DNA from: Burkholderiaceae bacterium
GTDB taxonomy: Bacteria; Pseudomonadota; Gammaproteobacteria; Burkholderiales; Burkholderiaceae_C
Assembly: GCA_016790175.1 (NCBI GenBank)
Contig: JAEUPI010000133.1
Location: 1 to 49,233 of the forward strand
Reading direction: 5' to 3'
DNA: 49,233 nucleotides
In this document: positions 19,980 to 28,150 of the stretch, in pieces
Numbering within the stretch: position 1 is the stretch's first letter
Layout of the letters: each line of letters opens with the position of its first letter
The notes under the pieces: model-generated
What the model was told of the DNA's origin: nothing
Seen by the model: the letters and a program-made list of their open reading frames with translations, nothing else
Databases searched by the model: none
Made by a program: the position numbers and the translations under genes

Positions 19980-21217
19980 CGCCGACCCGGCGCGATCAGC
20001 CCCTGCGCCACCCAATCGTCGAAGACGCCCAGCGCCGCGTCGCAGAAGGCGGCATCGTTGATGTGCGCATCGAGCTCAATGCAGCGCGTGGCCGGCTGCA
20101 CGGCGGCGCGCATCGCATCGATGAAGGCCTGCAACCCCTCGGGGTCGTGCAGCGGCTCGCCGCTCTGGTCCCATTGTTCGACGCCGCGCAGCGGCAGCAG
20201 CAGGCAGGTGGGCCCTTTCGCTGTGCCGAGCCGCGCACCGATCGCACGGGCGATGTCGCGGCGCAGCGGCGGTGCCGACGTGGCGCTCGCGATCAGCCGG
20301 TTGTGCACATGCACGCTGCGCCCCGCGAGCGCCGCGGGCACCGGCTGCCAGGCGGGAAAGTCCACCATGTCCACCGCACCCGGCGCCACGATCTGCGGCG
20401 TGCCGCGCGCACCGGCGCCGGTGAGCCGGCCCTCACCCGAGGTGACCACAGAGCCGCCGAGATGGTTGGCCAGCTCCTGCAGCGAGAAGTCCATCACCGC
20501 GCAGAAGCGTCCTGCCGCGGCCAGCGCCTCGAAGGCGCGGCCGCCCATGCCCGAGCTGTGGAACACGGCCACCTCGTAGCCACGCGCCTCGAGCGCGGGC
20601 TTCAGCGTGACCATGTAGCGCAGGCAGCTCTTGCCGAGCGAGGTCATGCCCACCAGCGGCCGGTCGCTACGCGGCGGCATCGCAGCCCGTGCGGCACCGA
20701 CCACCGCGCCGGCACCCTGTGCGAGCGCGCTCGCGCACAGGCTATTCAGGCCGTACAGGCCGCCGGCCCACAACACCATGATCAGGTCCGGCGTGATGCG
20801 CTCGGGCGGGATGAGGTGCGAGTAGGCGATCGTCGAGATCACCACCTTCGGCACGCCCAGCGGCAGCGCGGCCGCCACGTCGAAGGCGAGGTCGGTGCCC
20901 ATCGAGCCGCCGAGCGCCAGCATGCCGTGGATGCGGCCTTCATCGTGCAGGCGTGAGGCAATCGTCGCCGCGCCGCGCGCCATCAGCGTCATCGCGGTGT
21001 TCTCGTCGCCGGAGTCGATCACCGCACGCAGCGTGGTGCCCGCCGCGGCGGCGACCTCGGTGTTGGCGATGTCCACCGGCGCGTGGCCGGCGGCGAGCAC
21101 GCCCACGTCCATCACCAGCGCCCGCGCGCCCTGCTCGAGCAGGCGCTCGCGCAGAAAGGCAATTTCGTCGCTCTTGGTGTCGGCGGTGCCGATGACGAGG
21201 ATCGTCGGATCGCTCAC
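19976..21217 (-). CDS. Tm-1-like ATP-binding (UPF0261) family protein
   Basis: 413 residues from GTG 21217, which overlaps the aminotransferase stop as GTGA. The N-terminal domain has ILVIGTADTKSDEIAFLRERL, GGSMGTDLAFDVAAALPLGVPK and VVISTIAYSHLIPP. The C-terminal domain has VGMTSLGKSCLRYM, VAVFHSSGMGGRAFE and IVAPGAVDMVDF. This is the full two-domain UPF0261 fold, related to the ATP-binding part of the plant virus-resistance protein Tm-1. Biochemical function of bacterial members is largely unknown. They often neighbour a TIM-barrel phosphoenolpyruvate-hydrolase-like gene, which is not seen here. Coupling to an aminotransferase and an aldehyde dehydrogenase suggests a catabolic role. Confidence 0.9.
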   Translation of the reverse strand: MSDPTILVIGTADTKSDEIAFLRERLLEQGARALVMDVGVLAAGHAPVDIANTEVAAAAGTTLRAVIDSGDENTAMTLMARGAATIASRLHDEGRIHGMLALGGSMGTDLAFDVAAALPLGVPKVVISTIAYSHLIPPERITPDLIMVLWAGGLYGLNSLCASALAQGAGAVVGAARAAMPPRSDRPLVGMTSLGKSCLRYMVTLKPALEARGYEVAVFHSSGMGGRAFEALAAAGRFCAVMDFSLQELANHLGGSVVTSGEGRLTGAGARGTPQIVAPGAVDMVDFPAWQPVPAALAGRSVHVHNRLIASATSAPPLRRDIARAIGARLGTAKGPTCLLLPLRGVEQWDQSGEPLHDPEGLQAFIDAMRAAVQPATRCIELDAHINDAAFCDAALGVFDDWVAQGLIAPGRR

Positions 21218-22575
21218 GACGCGGCCACTTCGTCGAACGCCGCCTCCAGCGTGCCGCACAGGAAATCGAGCTCGCTCTCGCTGATCACCAGCGGCGGCGA
21301 GAGGATCAGGTTGGCGCCGGACACGCGCACCATCAGCCCGCGCCGGTAGGCGGCCTTCGCCAGCCGCGCCGGGATGTCACTCGATTTCGGCAGCGTGGAC
21401 CTGGTGGCCTGGTCGGCCACCATCTCGATGCCAAGCATCAGCCCGCGGCCGCGCACGTCGCCGACGAAGGCGTGGCGCTTCACCAGGCCGCGCAGACGCT
21501 GCTGGAAAGCCGGCGCCACGCGCGCCACATGCCCAGGGATGTCGCGCTCGACCAGCAGCTTGATCGTCGCGATCGCCGCCGCGGCCGCCACGGGATGCGC
21601 GCTGTAGGTGTAGCCGTGGGTGATCGCGCCGGCGCCGCTGCTGTCGGCGTCGAACACGTCGGCCACCTTCTGCGACACCGCGGTCGCGCCGAGCGGGATG
21701 TAGCCGCTGCTGATGCCCTTGGCCAGGCACCAGAGATCCGCCTTCACGTTCCACAGTCGCGTGCCGAACATCGCGCCGCCGCGGCCGAAGCCGGTGACCA
21801 CCTCGTCGGCGATCAGCAGCACGCCGTGCTTGTCGCAGATCTCGCGCACCAGCGGCCAGAAGTTGGCCGGCGGCACGATCACCCCGCCGGCGCCCTGGAT
21901 CGGCTCGGCGATGAAGGCGGCCACCGTGTCAGCGCCCTGGAAGGCGATCTCGCGCTCGAGCTGGCCCGCGACGATGCGGCCGAGCTCGGCCTCGTCGGCC
22001 GTGTACGCATTGCGGTACAGCCACGGCGAATCGATGTGGAACACCCCGGGCAGCAGCGGCTCGTACGGGCGGCGGAAGTTCGAGTTGCCGTTGACGCTCA
22101 TGCCGCCGAAGTGCACGCCATGGTAGCCCTGGCGCATCGCGATGAACTTCACGCGGTCCTTGTCGCCGCGCAGCTTGTGATACTGGCGCGCCAGCTTCAA
22201 AGCGCCTTCCACCGCATCGCTGCCGCCGTTGCTGAACATCACCGCGGCCACGCCGTCGGGCTGCATCAGCTCGACCAGCGCGCGCGAGAGCTCGATCGCG
22301 CGCGGGTGGGTGGTGCCGCGGAAGGTATTGAAGAACGGCAGCTCGTCGAGCTGCGCGACGATGGCATCGCGCACCTCGCGGCAGCTGTGGCCGAGGTTGC
22401 TGCTCCACAGGCCGGCCACGCCGTCGAGCAGCTTGTGGCCGTCGACGTCCCACACCCAGCAGCCCTCGCCGCGGGCGATGATGTCGGGCTTCGACTGCTT
22501 CATCGCCTTCGGATGCGCCATCGGATGCCAGAGGAACTGCGCGTTGTCGCGCTTGAGCGCCGCGGTGTCGGTCAT
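21214..22575 (-). CDS. class III PLP-dependent aminotransferase (omega-amino acid type)
   Basis: 453 residues from ATG 22575; a TTG at 22587 is the in-frame alternative. Family landmarks: QFLWHPMAH at the N-terminus, GVAGLWSSNLGHS, MFSNGGSDAVEGALKLAR, YHGVHFGG, FIAEPIQGAGGVIVPP, LLIADEVVTGFGR (D257) and LAKGISSGYIPLGA with the PLP Lys286. This layout is that of omega-amino acid:pyruvate, taurine and putrescine transaminases, which transfer a terminal amino group to pyruvate or 2-oxoglutarate and give a semialdehyde. It starts 20 bases after the aldehyde dehydrogenase, which would oxidise that semialdehyde. Cytoplasmic. Confidence 0.93.
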   Translation of the reverse strand: MTDTAALKRDNAQFLWHPMAHPKAMKQSKPDIIARGEGCWVWDVDGHKLLDGVAGLWSSNLGHSCREVRDAIVAQLDELPFFNTFRGTTHPRAIELSRALVELMQPDGVAAVMFSNGGSDAVEGALKLARQYHKLRGDKDRVKFIAMRQGYHGVHFGGMSVNGNSNFRRPYEPLLPGVFHIDSPWLYRNAYTADEAELGRIVAGQLEREIAFQGADTVAAFIAEPIQGAGGVIVPPANFWPLVREICDKHGVLLIADEVVTGFGRGGAMFGTRLWNVKADLWCLAKGISSGYIPLGATAVSQKVADVFDADSSGAGAITHGYTYSAHPVAAAAAIATIKLLVERDIPGHVARVAPAFQQRLRGLVKRHAFVGDVRGRGLMLGIEMVADQATRSTLPKSSDIPARLAKAAYRRGLMVRVSGANLILSPPLVISESELDFLCGTLEAAFDEVAAS

Positions 22576-22595
22576 GGGGGTGTCCAAGTGCGGGG

Positions 22596-24038
22596 TCAGT
22601 CGGGGGAACCCACGGTAATGGTCTTCAGCTCGGTATAGGGCAGCAGGCCCTCGGCGCCCATCTCCTGGCCGGTGCCGCTCGCCTTCCAGCCGCCGAACGG
22701 CAGCTCGGGCTGCGACACGCCGTAGTGGTTGATGCCAACCATGCCGGCCTCGATCTCGGCGCCGAGGCGGTGCGCGGTCTTGAGGTCACGCGTAAAGGCA
22801 TAGGCACCCAGCGCATAGGGCAAGGCGTTGGCCCTTGCGATCGCGTCGTCGAGCGAGTCGAACGGAGCGATGACCGCGATCGGGCCGAAGGGCTCGACCG
22901 TCATCACGCGGCTCGCGGCCGGCGCATCGACGATCACGGTCGGCTCGAAGAAGTATCCCGGCCGTACGGCGCGCGCGCCGCCGCACAGCACGCGGGCCCC
23001 GCGTGCCCGTGCGTCGTCGACGAAGCGTGCCATGTCCTCCAGCCGCCGCGCGTGCGCGAGCGGCCCCATCTGCGTGGCCGGATCGCTGCCGGGCCCGAGG
23101 CGAAGTGCCTTCGCGGCCGCGACGAACTCGCGCACGAAGCCTTCGTACAGGCGCACATGCACGAAGAACCGGATCGGCGACGCGCAGACCTGCCCGGCGT
23201 TGCGGAACTTCGCCGGCACCGACAGCTTGAGCACGAAAGCCGGGTCCGCGTCGGCGCAGACGATGACCGGCGCATGGCCGCCCAGCTCGCCGGTGAAGCG
23301 CTTGCCATGGCGCGCGCAGGCCTCGGCCAGCTGCCGGCCCACCTCGACCGAGCCGGTGATCGACACCTTGCGAATCGCCGGGTGCTCGATCAGCGCGCGC
23401 GCGACCGTCGGCGGATCGCCGAACACGAGCTGCACGGTCTCGGGTGGCAAGCCCGCATCGAGCAGGCATTGCACCAGCGCCGCCGCGCTGCCCGGGGCTT
23501 CCTCGGCGGCCTTCAGCACCACACTGCAGCCGGCGGCGAGTGCGCTGCCGAGCTTGCGGCTCGGCAGATTGATCGGGAAGTTCCACGCGGTGAATGCCGC
23601 CACCGGCCCGACCGGCTGGCGCAGCACGGTGTGCGAGAGGATGCCCTCCACGCGCGGCGGCACGGTGCGACCGTACAGGCGCCGCGCCTCCTCGGCCTGG
23701 AAGTCGACGATGTCGGCACTGAGTTTCACCTCGCGCAGCGCTTCGGCGATCGGCTTGCCCTGTTCGCGTGTGAGCGTCTGCGCCATCGCCTCGGCGCGCT
23801 CGCGCATCAACTCGGCGGCGCGCCGCAGGACGCCGGCGCGCTCCAGTGGGGAACGTGCGCGCCAGATCCGGAAGGCACGTTCCGCGCTCTCGGACGCTAG
23901 CTGCAACTCTTCGGCGCCGGCCAGCGGCAGCCGGCCGATCACCGACTCGTCCGACGGATCGATCACCGCACGTTCGCCGCCGCCTGCGCGTTCGAGCCAG
24001 CGACCGGCGATGAAGAGGCCGGGGATGGAATGGGTCAT
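22596..24038 (-). CDS. NAD(P)-dependent aldehyde dehydrogenase (succinate-semialdehyde type)
   Basis: 480 residues from ATG 24038. Catalytic residues are in place: N153 in TAWNFPIN, E251 in ELGGHAPVIV, and nucleophile C285 in NAGQVCASPIR. FRIWRARSPLERAGVLRRAAELM and TREQGKPIAEA are typical of the succinate-semialdehyde dehydrogenase (GabD) branch. The NPFP cofactor block appears as FTAWNFPINLPSRKLGSALAAGC. With the downstream aminotransferase it would convert an omega-amino acid or amine to a carboxylic acid. First gene of a minus-strand operon divergent from an APC permease 218 bases away. Confidence 0.94.
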   Translation of the reverse strand: MTHSIPGLFIAGRWLERAGGGERAVIDPSDESVIGRLPLAGAEELQLASESAERAFRIWRARSPLERAGVLRRAAELMRERAEAMAQTLTREQGKPIAEALREVKLSADIVDFQAEEARRLYGRTVPPRVEGILSHTVLRQPVGPVAAFTAWNFPINLPSRKLGSALAAGCSVVLKAAEEAPGSAAALVQCLLDAGLPPETVQLVFGDPPTVARALIEHPAIRKVSITGSVEVGRQLAEACARHGKRFTGELGGHAPVIVCADADPAFVLKLSVPAKFRNAGQVCASPIRFFVHVRLYEGFVREFVAAAKALRLGPGSDPATQMGPLAHARRLEDMARFVDDARARGARVLCGGARAVRPGYFFEPTVIVDAPAASRVMTVEPFGPIAVIAPFDSLDDAIARANALPYALGAYAFTRDLKTAHRLGAEIEAGMVGINHYGVSQPELPFGGWKASGTGQEMGAEGLLPYTELKTITVGSPD

Positions 24039-24128
24039 GACGAGGACGCTGAGTCGGTGGTCGCGGAACGACCGTGCCGATGATCTCCGCGGCAGCGCCC
24101 GCGCGAGGATCGAGATTGCGCACACGAG

Positions 24129-24180
24129 AGCCCGGGTTTACCCGGGCGTGCCGTGGCGACGACAGCCCGGGAGAACCCGC
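24129..24180. promoter_or_regulatory. two matching palindromic sites in the divergent aldehyde dehydrogenase/permease promoter
   Basis: CCCGGGT-TT-ACCCGGG (24131-24146) is a perfect 16-bp palindrome. A related site follows exactly 35 bases on: both read AGCCCGGG-N3-ACCCG (24129-24144 and 24164-24179). Repeated dyads at fixed spacing between divergent catabolic and transport genes look like operators for one regulator dimer pair. No regulator gene lies next to them, so it must be encoded elsewhere. A further dyad, GCGGTGGC (24207-24214) and GCCACCGC (24234-24241), lies just before the permease start. Confidence 0.5.
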
Positions 24181-24260
24181 AGCGCATCGTGCAGGAAATC
24201 GATAGCGCGGTGGCCGCCGGCAGCGATAGCGTCGCCACCGCAACCTGGCATCCGCGATGA
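24153..24260 (+). CDS. possible 35-residue leader ORF overlapping the permease start
   Basis: From GTG 24153 a frame runs to a TGA at 24258-24260 that overlaps the permease ATG at 24257 as ATGA. The peptide contains RENPQRIVQEIDSAVAAGSD and ends VATATWHPR. Third positions are nearly all G or C, as in real genes here. Against it: no good Shine-Dalgarno sequence, and it overlaps the second palindromic site. It may be a coupling leader peptide or chance. Confidence 0.25.
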   Translation: MATTARENPQRIVQEIDSAVAAGSDSVATATWHPR

Positions 24261-25624
24261 CCACCTCTGCCCCGACCCCCTCGCTCGGCCTGGCCACGCT
24301 GGTGGCCGTGGCGGTGGGCGTGATCGTCGCGCAGAGCACGATGGTCTCGCTGCTGCAGGCCACCGCGATCGGCGGCTGGGGCTTCGTGGGCGCGATGGCC
24401 ATCGGCTTCGCATTGATGTTGTGCAACTCGGCCACCTATGCCGAGCTGGCGCTGATGATGCCGCGCGCCAGCGGCATGAGCGCCTACATCCAGGCCGGAC
24501 TCGGACCGCTGCCAGCGATCTTCGCGGTCTTTGCCGGCTACGTGGTGCCGGCGCTGTTCGGCCCGGCGGCCGAGCTGTTGCTGGTCGACGCGGTGCTGGG
24601 CCAACTGCTGCCGGCCACCTTGCCGGCGCTGGGCTGGGCCGCAGTGCTGCTGGGCGTGCTGGTGGTGCTGAATCTGTTCGGCACCGACGTCTTTGCGCGC
24701 GTGCAGACGGTGCTGACCTTCACGATGCTGGTCTTCCTGGTGCTGACCGGACTGGCCGCATGGGCAGCGCCTGCCGCGCTGCCGGCCGCCGGCGCGAGCA
24801 GCCCGTCGGGGATGGGCGAGGCGATCACCGTGTTCGGCGTGGTGGCGCTGGTGATGTACTCGCTGATCGGCACCGAATTCGTCACGCCGCTCACCGCGCT
24901 GGCGCGCGATCCGGCGCGCAACGTGCCGCGGGCGATGTTCGTCGGGCTCGCGGTGGTGGCGCTGGCCAACCTGGTGTTCTGCCTGGGTGCGGCCCACGCT
25001 GTCGGCCGCGACAAACTCGGCAGCAGCCCGCTGCCGCACCTGGACGCCGCGATCGCCGCCTTCGGTCCGCAGGTGAAGCTGGTGTTCGCAGCGATTGCGG
25101 TCACCGCCACCGCCAGCCTCGTCAATACCGTTCTGGCCGCGGTGCCGCGCATGCTGATGGAGATGGCGCGCTCGGGCGAGGCGTTCCCGATCTTCCGCCG
25201 CGTCAACTCACGTGGCGTGCCCTGGGTGGGCACGCTGTTCGTGGCGGCATTGCCGATGGTCGGCCTGGCCTGGTCGGGCGGCGACGTCAACCGCATCGTG
25301 CCGCTGCTGATCGCGGCGGCCAGCGCATGGCTGGTGTCGTACATGGTGGCGCACGGCTCGCTGATGGCCTTGCGACGCCGGGCGCCGCAGCGTTCGCGGC
25401 CGTGGCGCGCGCCATGGCATCCGACTCCGCAGCTGCTGGCGATCGTCGGCATGGCCTATGTGATCGCCAATGCCGCGCCGGCACCGGAGCTGGAGAAACC
25501 CATCTTCATGGCGCTGGCCGCGGTGCTCGGTCTGGTGGCCGCGATCGGCACGGCCTGGGTGCTGCTGGTGATGCGGCGCCCGCCGTTCGCACCGATGGAG
25601 CACGACGATGTCGACGCGCACTGA
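24257..25624 (+). CDS. APC-family amino acid/amine permease
   Basis: 455 residues with about twelve hydrophobic helices and a short charged C-terminus (MEHDDVDAH). APC-family features: GVIVAQSTMVSLLQATAIGG in helix 1 in place of the usual GSGIF-type unwound segment, YAELALMMPRASGMSAYIQAGLG in helix 2, and FVTPLTALARDPARNVPRAMFVG after helix 6. Inner-membrane importer; substrate unknown. Its position head to head with the aldehyde dehydrogenase-aminotransferase operon suggests it brings in the substrate of that pathway, probably an amine or omega-amino acid. Confidence 0.9.
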   Translation: MTTSAPTPSLGLATLVAVAVGVIVAQSTMVSLLQATAIGGWGFVGAMAIGFALMLCNSATYAELALMMPRASGMSAYIQAGLGPLPAIFAVFAGYVVPALFGPAAELLLVDAVLGQLLPATLPALGWAAVLLGVLVVLNLFGTDVFARVQTVLTFTMLVFLVLTGLAAWAAPAALPAAGASSPSGMGEAITVFGVVALVMYSLIGTEFVTPLTALARDPARNVPRAMFVGLAVVALANLVFCLGAAHAVGRDKLGSSPLPHLDAAIAAFGPQVKLVFAAIAVTATASLVNTVLAAVPRMLMEMARSGEAFPIFRRVNSRGVPWVGTLFVAALPMVGLAWSGGDVNRIVPLLIAAASAWLVSYMVAHGSLMALRRRAPQRSRPWRAPWHPTPQLLAIVGMAYVIANAAPAPELEKPIFMALAAVLGLVAAIGTAWVLLVMRRPPFAPMEHDDVDAH

Positions 25625-25634
25625 TGTCGTGCCG

Positions 25635-25676
25635 CGCCGGACCGGTCATGGTGCAGCGCACCGTGATGGTCCGGCG
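25635..25676. terminator. long stem-loop between the permease and aauB
   Basis: CGCCGGACC (25635-25643) pairs with GGTCCGGCG (25668-25676). Inside it TCAT pairs with GTGA (one wobble), and GGTGC (25650-25654) pairs with GCACC (25658-25662) around an AGC loop. The result is a nearly continuous 18-bp stem with a small bulge. It begins 11 bases after the permease stop and is followed by TTCTT, so it is probably a terminator that insulates the amine dehydrogenase operon. The 90 bases after it should hold the aauB promoter, where I see only a GGCGCG-CTCA-CGCGCC dyad (25731-25746). Confidence 0.6.
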
Positions 25677-25772
25677 TTCTTGCCGGAACGTGATAGCCGC
25701 GATGCGGATGGATTCCCAGAATGCGGCCCTGGCGCGCTCACGCGCCGCACGTCCGCGTGGAGGTCGATGACG

Positions 25773-26975
25773 ATGGATGCCACACCGAGCACACGCCGCC
25801 ACGCGGCGAAGATCGCTTGCACGTTGAGTGCGGCGCTGGCGGTCGCACTGCCGTTGCACGCCGCCGCACCGAAGAACCCGCCGCCCGAACTGGCGGCGGA
25901 GACCCTCACGACCGGCACGCTGGCCGGCAAATCGGGCGAGCGTATCTATGTCGGCGACGTCGCCATCGCCCACATCGTCGACGGCCGCCTGCGTGTCTAC
26001 GACGCCAAGGCCGGCAAGTTGATGGGCATGATCAACACCGGCTTCGCCGGCAACTTCGCGCTCAGTGCCAAGGCCGACGAGGTCTACGTGGCCACCACCT
26101 ACTTGAGCCGCGGCGGCCGCGGCGATCGTGTCGACGTGCTCGAGGTATGGGACAGCCAGACGCTGGCATTCAAGCACGAGGTGGTGCTGCCGCCCAAGCG
26201 CGCACAGACCTTGAACTATCGCGGGCTCGTGCGGGCAACCGGCAACGGCCGTTTCGTGCTGGTGCAGAACGCCACGCCGGCGACATCGATCACCGTGGTC
26301 GATCTGTCCGAACGCAAGGTGGCCGGCGAAATCGCCACGCCGGGTTGCTGGGGCACGCTGGCAAGCGCCAGCCAGGGCGCCCGCTTTGCGATGTTGTGCG
26401 GCGACGGAAAGATCGCCACCGTGACGCTCGACGACAAGGGCCAGGTCGCCGACCGCCAGTTGAGCGACAAGCTGTTCGATGCCGACGCCGATGCCTGGTT
26501 TCACACCGCTGAGCAGATCGGCGACCGGCACTGGTTCATCTCGTTCAAGGGTGTGCTGACCGAGGTCGACGTCGGTGGCGCGACGGCCGTCGTGAAATCG
26601 CGGCGCGAACTGGTCACTGGCGTGGCGGCCACGCAGGGCTGGCGGCCGGGCGGCTACCAGGCCTTCGCCGTGCACCCGAGCGGCCGCTGGGCCGTCGTGG
26701 CGATGCACGACAAGGGCCGCGAAGGCTCGCACAAGACACCGGCCAAGCAGCTGTGGACCTTTGACCTCGAGACCGGCAAACGTGTGGCCGTGTCGCCGGG
26801 ATTCAACACGGCGTCGCTCACCTTCTCCCGCAGCGGTGCGCGGCTGCAGGCGCTCGACGGCGTGGCCGGCGCGCTGAACGTGTGGGCCTGGAAGGACGGC
26901 AAGGCGCTCGGCAAGCCCGCCGTGGTCGTCAAGCCGGCCGGCGAGGCGGCACTTCAACTCGAGTCGCACGACTGA
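25773..26975 (+). CDS. aauB: aromatic amine dehydrogenase heavy (alpha) subunit
   Basis: 400 residues from ATG 25773, chosen because GGAGGT is 8 bases upstream of it but only 2 bases from ATG 25767. A signal peptide (RRHAAKIACTLSAALAVALPLHAAA) directs it to the periplasm. The body is the seven-bladed beta-propeller of TTQ amine dehydrogenases. Landmarks shared with the Alcaligenes faecalis enzyme are RIYVGDVAIAHIVDGRLRVYD, VDVLEVWDSQTLAF, LPPKRAQTLNYRGL, QNATPATSITVVDL, TPGCWG, WRPGGYQAFAVHPSG and HDKGREGSHKTPA. It scaffolds the TTQ-bearing light chain in an alpha2-beta2 complex that deaminates primary amines. First gene of aauB-mauE-mauD-aauA. Confidence 0.93.
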   Translation: MDATPSTRRHAAKIACTLSAALAVALPLHAAAPKNPPPELAAETLTTGTLAGKSGERIYVGDVAIAHIVDGRLRVYDAKAGKLMGMINTGFAGNFALSAKADEVYVATTYLSRGGRGDRVDVLEVWDSQTLAFKHEVVLPPKRAQTLNYRGLVRATGNGRFVLVQNATPATSITVVDLSERKVAGEIATPGCWGTLASASQGARFAMLCGDGKIATVTLDDKGQVADRQLSDKLFDADADAWFHTAEQIGDRHWFISFKGVLTEVDVGGATAVVKSRRELVTGVAATQGWRPGGYQAFAVHPSGRWAVVAMHDKGREGSHKTPAKQLWTFDLETGKRVAVSPGFNTASLTFSRSGARLQALDGVAGALNVWAWKDGKALGKPAVVVKPAGEAALQLESHD

Positions 26976-26992
26976 CGCTCCGGAGCGCCGCG

Positions 26993-27532
26993 ATGTACGC
27001 CGAACTGATCGATCCGCTGCCGCTGTGGATCGCGCGTGCGTGCCTGGCCACGCTGCTGGCCCATGCGGCGCTCGCCAAATGGAGCGATGTGTCGCAGTTC
27101 GAGCAGCACCTGGCCGCGTATCGAGTGCGCCCGGGCCTGATGCCTTTGCTGCGCGTGGCGCTGCCGGCGGCCGAGGCAGCCGCTGCGATGCTGCTGCTCA
27201 CGCCCTGGCGCACGGCCGGCGCGGCGCTGGCCGGCTCGCTGCTGCTCGCCTATGGCGCCGCGATGGCCTGGCACGTCGCGCAGGGTCGCGTGCTCGACTG
27301 CGGCTGTGGCGGCGAACCGATGCCGGCGTCGTGGGCGCTGGTGCTGCGCAATGCCGTGCTCCTGGGCATCGCGGTGTTGGCCGCCGCACCGGCGAGCGCT
27401 CGGGCGATGGGCCTCGCCGATTTCATGGTCGTGGTGGCCAGCGTGCTGCTGGCCACGCTGTTGTATGCCGCGCTGCACCAGGTGCTGCGCCATGTGGCCA
27501 GGCCGGCTGCGGCCGGCTGGAGGAGGAGCTGA
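26993..27532 (+). CDS. mauE: MauE-type membrane protein (amine dehydrogenase biogenesis)
   Basis: 179 residues from ATG 26993 with CGGAG upstream; about four hydrophobic helices in a DoxX/MauE-like arrangement. Key block: CLATLLAHAALAKWSDVSQFEQHLAAYRV near the N-terminus and a DCGCGGEP dicysteine loop near residue 101, facing the membrane surface. MauE is required with MauD for formation or stability of the light chain, whose many disulphides need a thiol pathway; it may relay electrons to MauD. It overlaps mauD by one base (TGATG). Confidence 0.9.
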   Translation: MYAELIDPLPLWIARACLATLLAHAALAKWSDVSQFEQHLAAYRVRPGLMPLLRVALPAAEAAAAMLLLTPWRTAGAALAGSLLLAYGAAMAWHVAQGRVLDCGCGGEPMPASWALVLRNAVLLGIAVLAAAPASARAMGLADFMVVVASVLLATLLYAALHQVLRHVARPAAAGWRRS

Positions 27533-28122
27533 TGGATGCGATGACGATCTCGGTGGTGCTGCTGTGGCTCGCCGTGCTGGTGCTCGGCGTGCTGCTGTGG
27601 GCGCTGTCGCGCCAGGTCGGCGTGCTGTTCGAGCGCGTCGCGCCGATGGGCGCGCTCGTCACCGACGCCGGTCCGGCGGTGGGCAGCGCGTCGCCCAGCT
27701 TCTCGCTGCGCGGCATCCAGAGCGAGGCGGTCACGATCGGCGGCGAATCGGCGCAACCGACGCTGCTGTTCTTCCTGTCGCCGACCTGTCCAGTGTGCAA
27801 GAAGCTGATCCCGGTGCTCAAGTCGCTGGTGCGCGACGAGCGGCGCCGATTGAGCGTGGTGCTCGCCAGCGACGGCGAGGCCGATGAGCATCTGCGCTTC
27901 GTGCGCGAGCAGCAGCTGCAGGCTCTGCCCTATGTGCTGTCGACCGAGCTCGGCATGAGCTACCGCGTGTCGCGGCTTCCGTACGCGGTGCTGCTCGACG
28001 CCAAGGGCACGGTTGCAGCCAAGGGTCTGGTGAACTCGCGCGAGCAGCTCGACAGCCTGCTCAACGCCCACGACATGGGCAAGGCCACGATCCAGCAATA
28101 CCTGGAAAGCCCTGCCGCCTGA
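27532..28122 (+). CDS. mauD: MauD-type thioredoxin-like disulphide protein
   Basis: 196 residues with an N-terminal membrane anchor (ISVVLLWLAVLVLGVLLWAL) and a periplasmic thioredoxin-like domain. The active site is FFLSPTCPVCKKLIPVLKSL (CPVC), followed by LSVVLASDGEAD and a cis-Pro-type loop in SRLPYAVLLDAKG. MauD is thought to form or isomerise the disulphides of the cysteine-rich light chain. Start ATG 27532 overlaps the mauE stop, with AGGAGGAG directly upstream. The light-chain gene follows after 28 bases. Confidence 0.93.
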   Translation: MDAMTISVVLLWLAVLVLGVLLWALSRQVGVLFERVAPMGALVTDAGPAVGSASPSFSLRGIQSEAVTIGGESAQPTLLFFLSPTCPVCKKLIPVLKSLVRDERRRLSVVLASDGEADEHLRFVREQQLQALPYVLSTELGMSYRVSRLPYAVLLDAKGTVAAKGLVNSREQLDSLLNAHDMGKATIQQYLESPAA

Positions 28123-28150
28123 ACAACGGATTCACGATGGAGAACACGCC

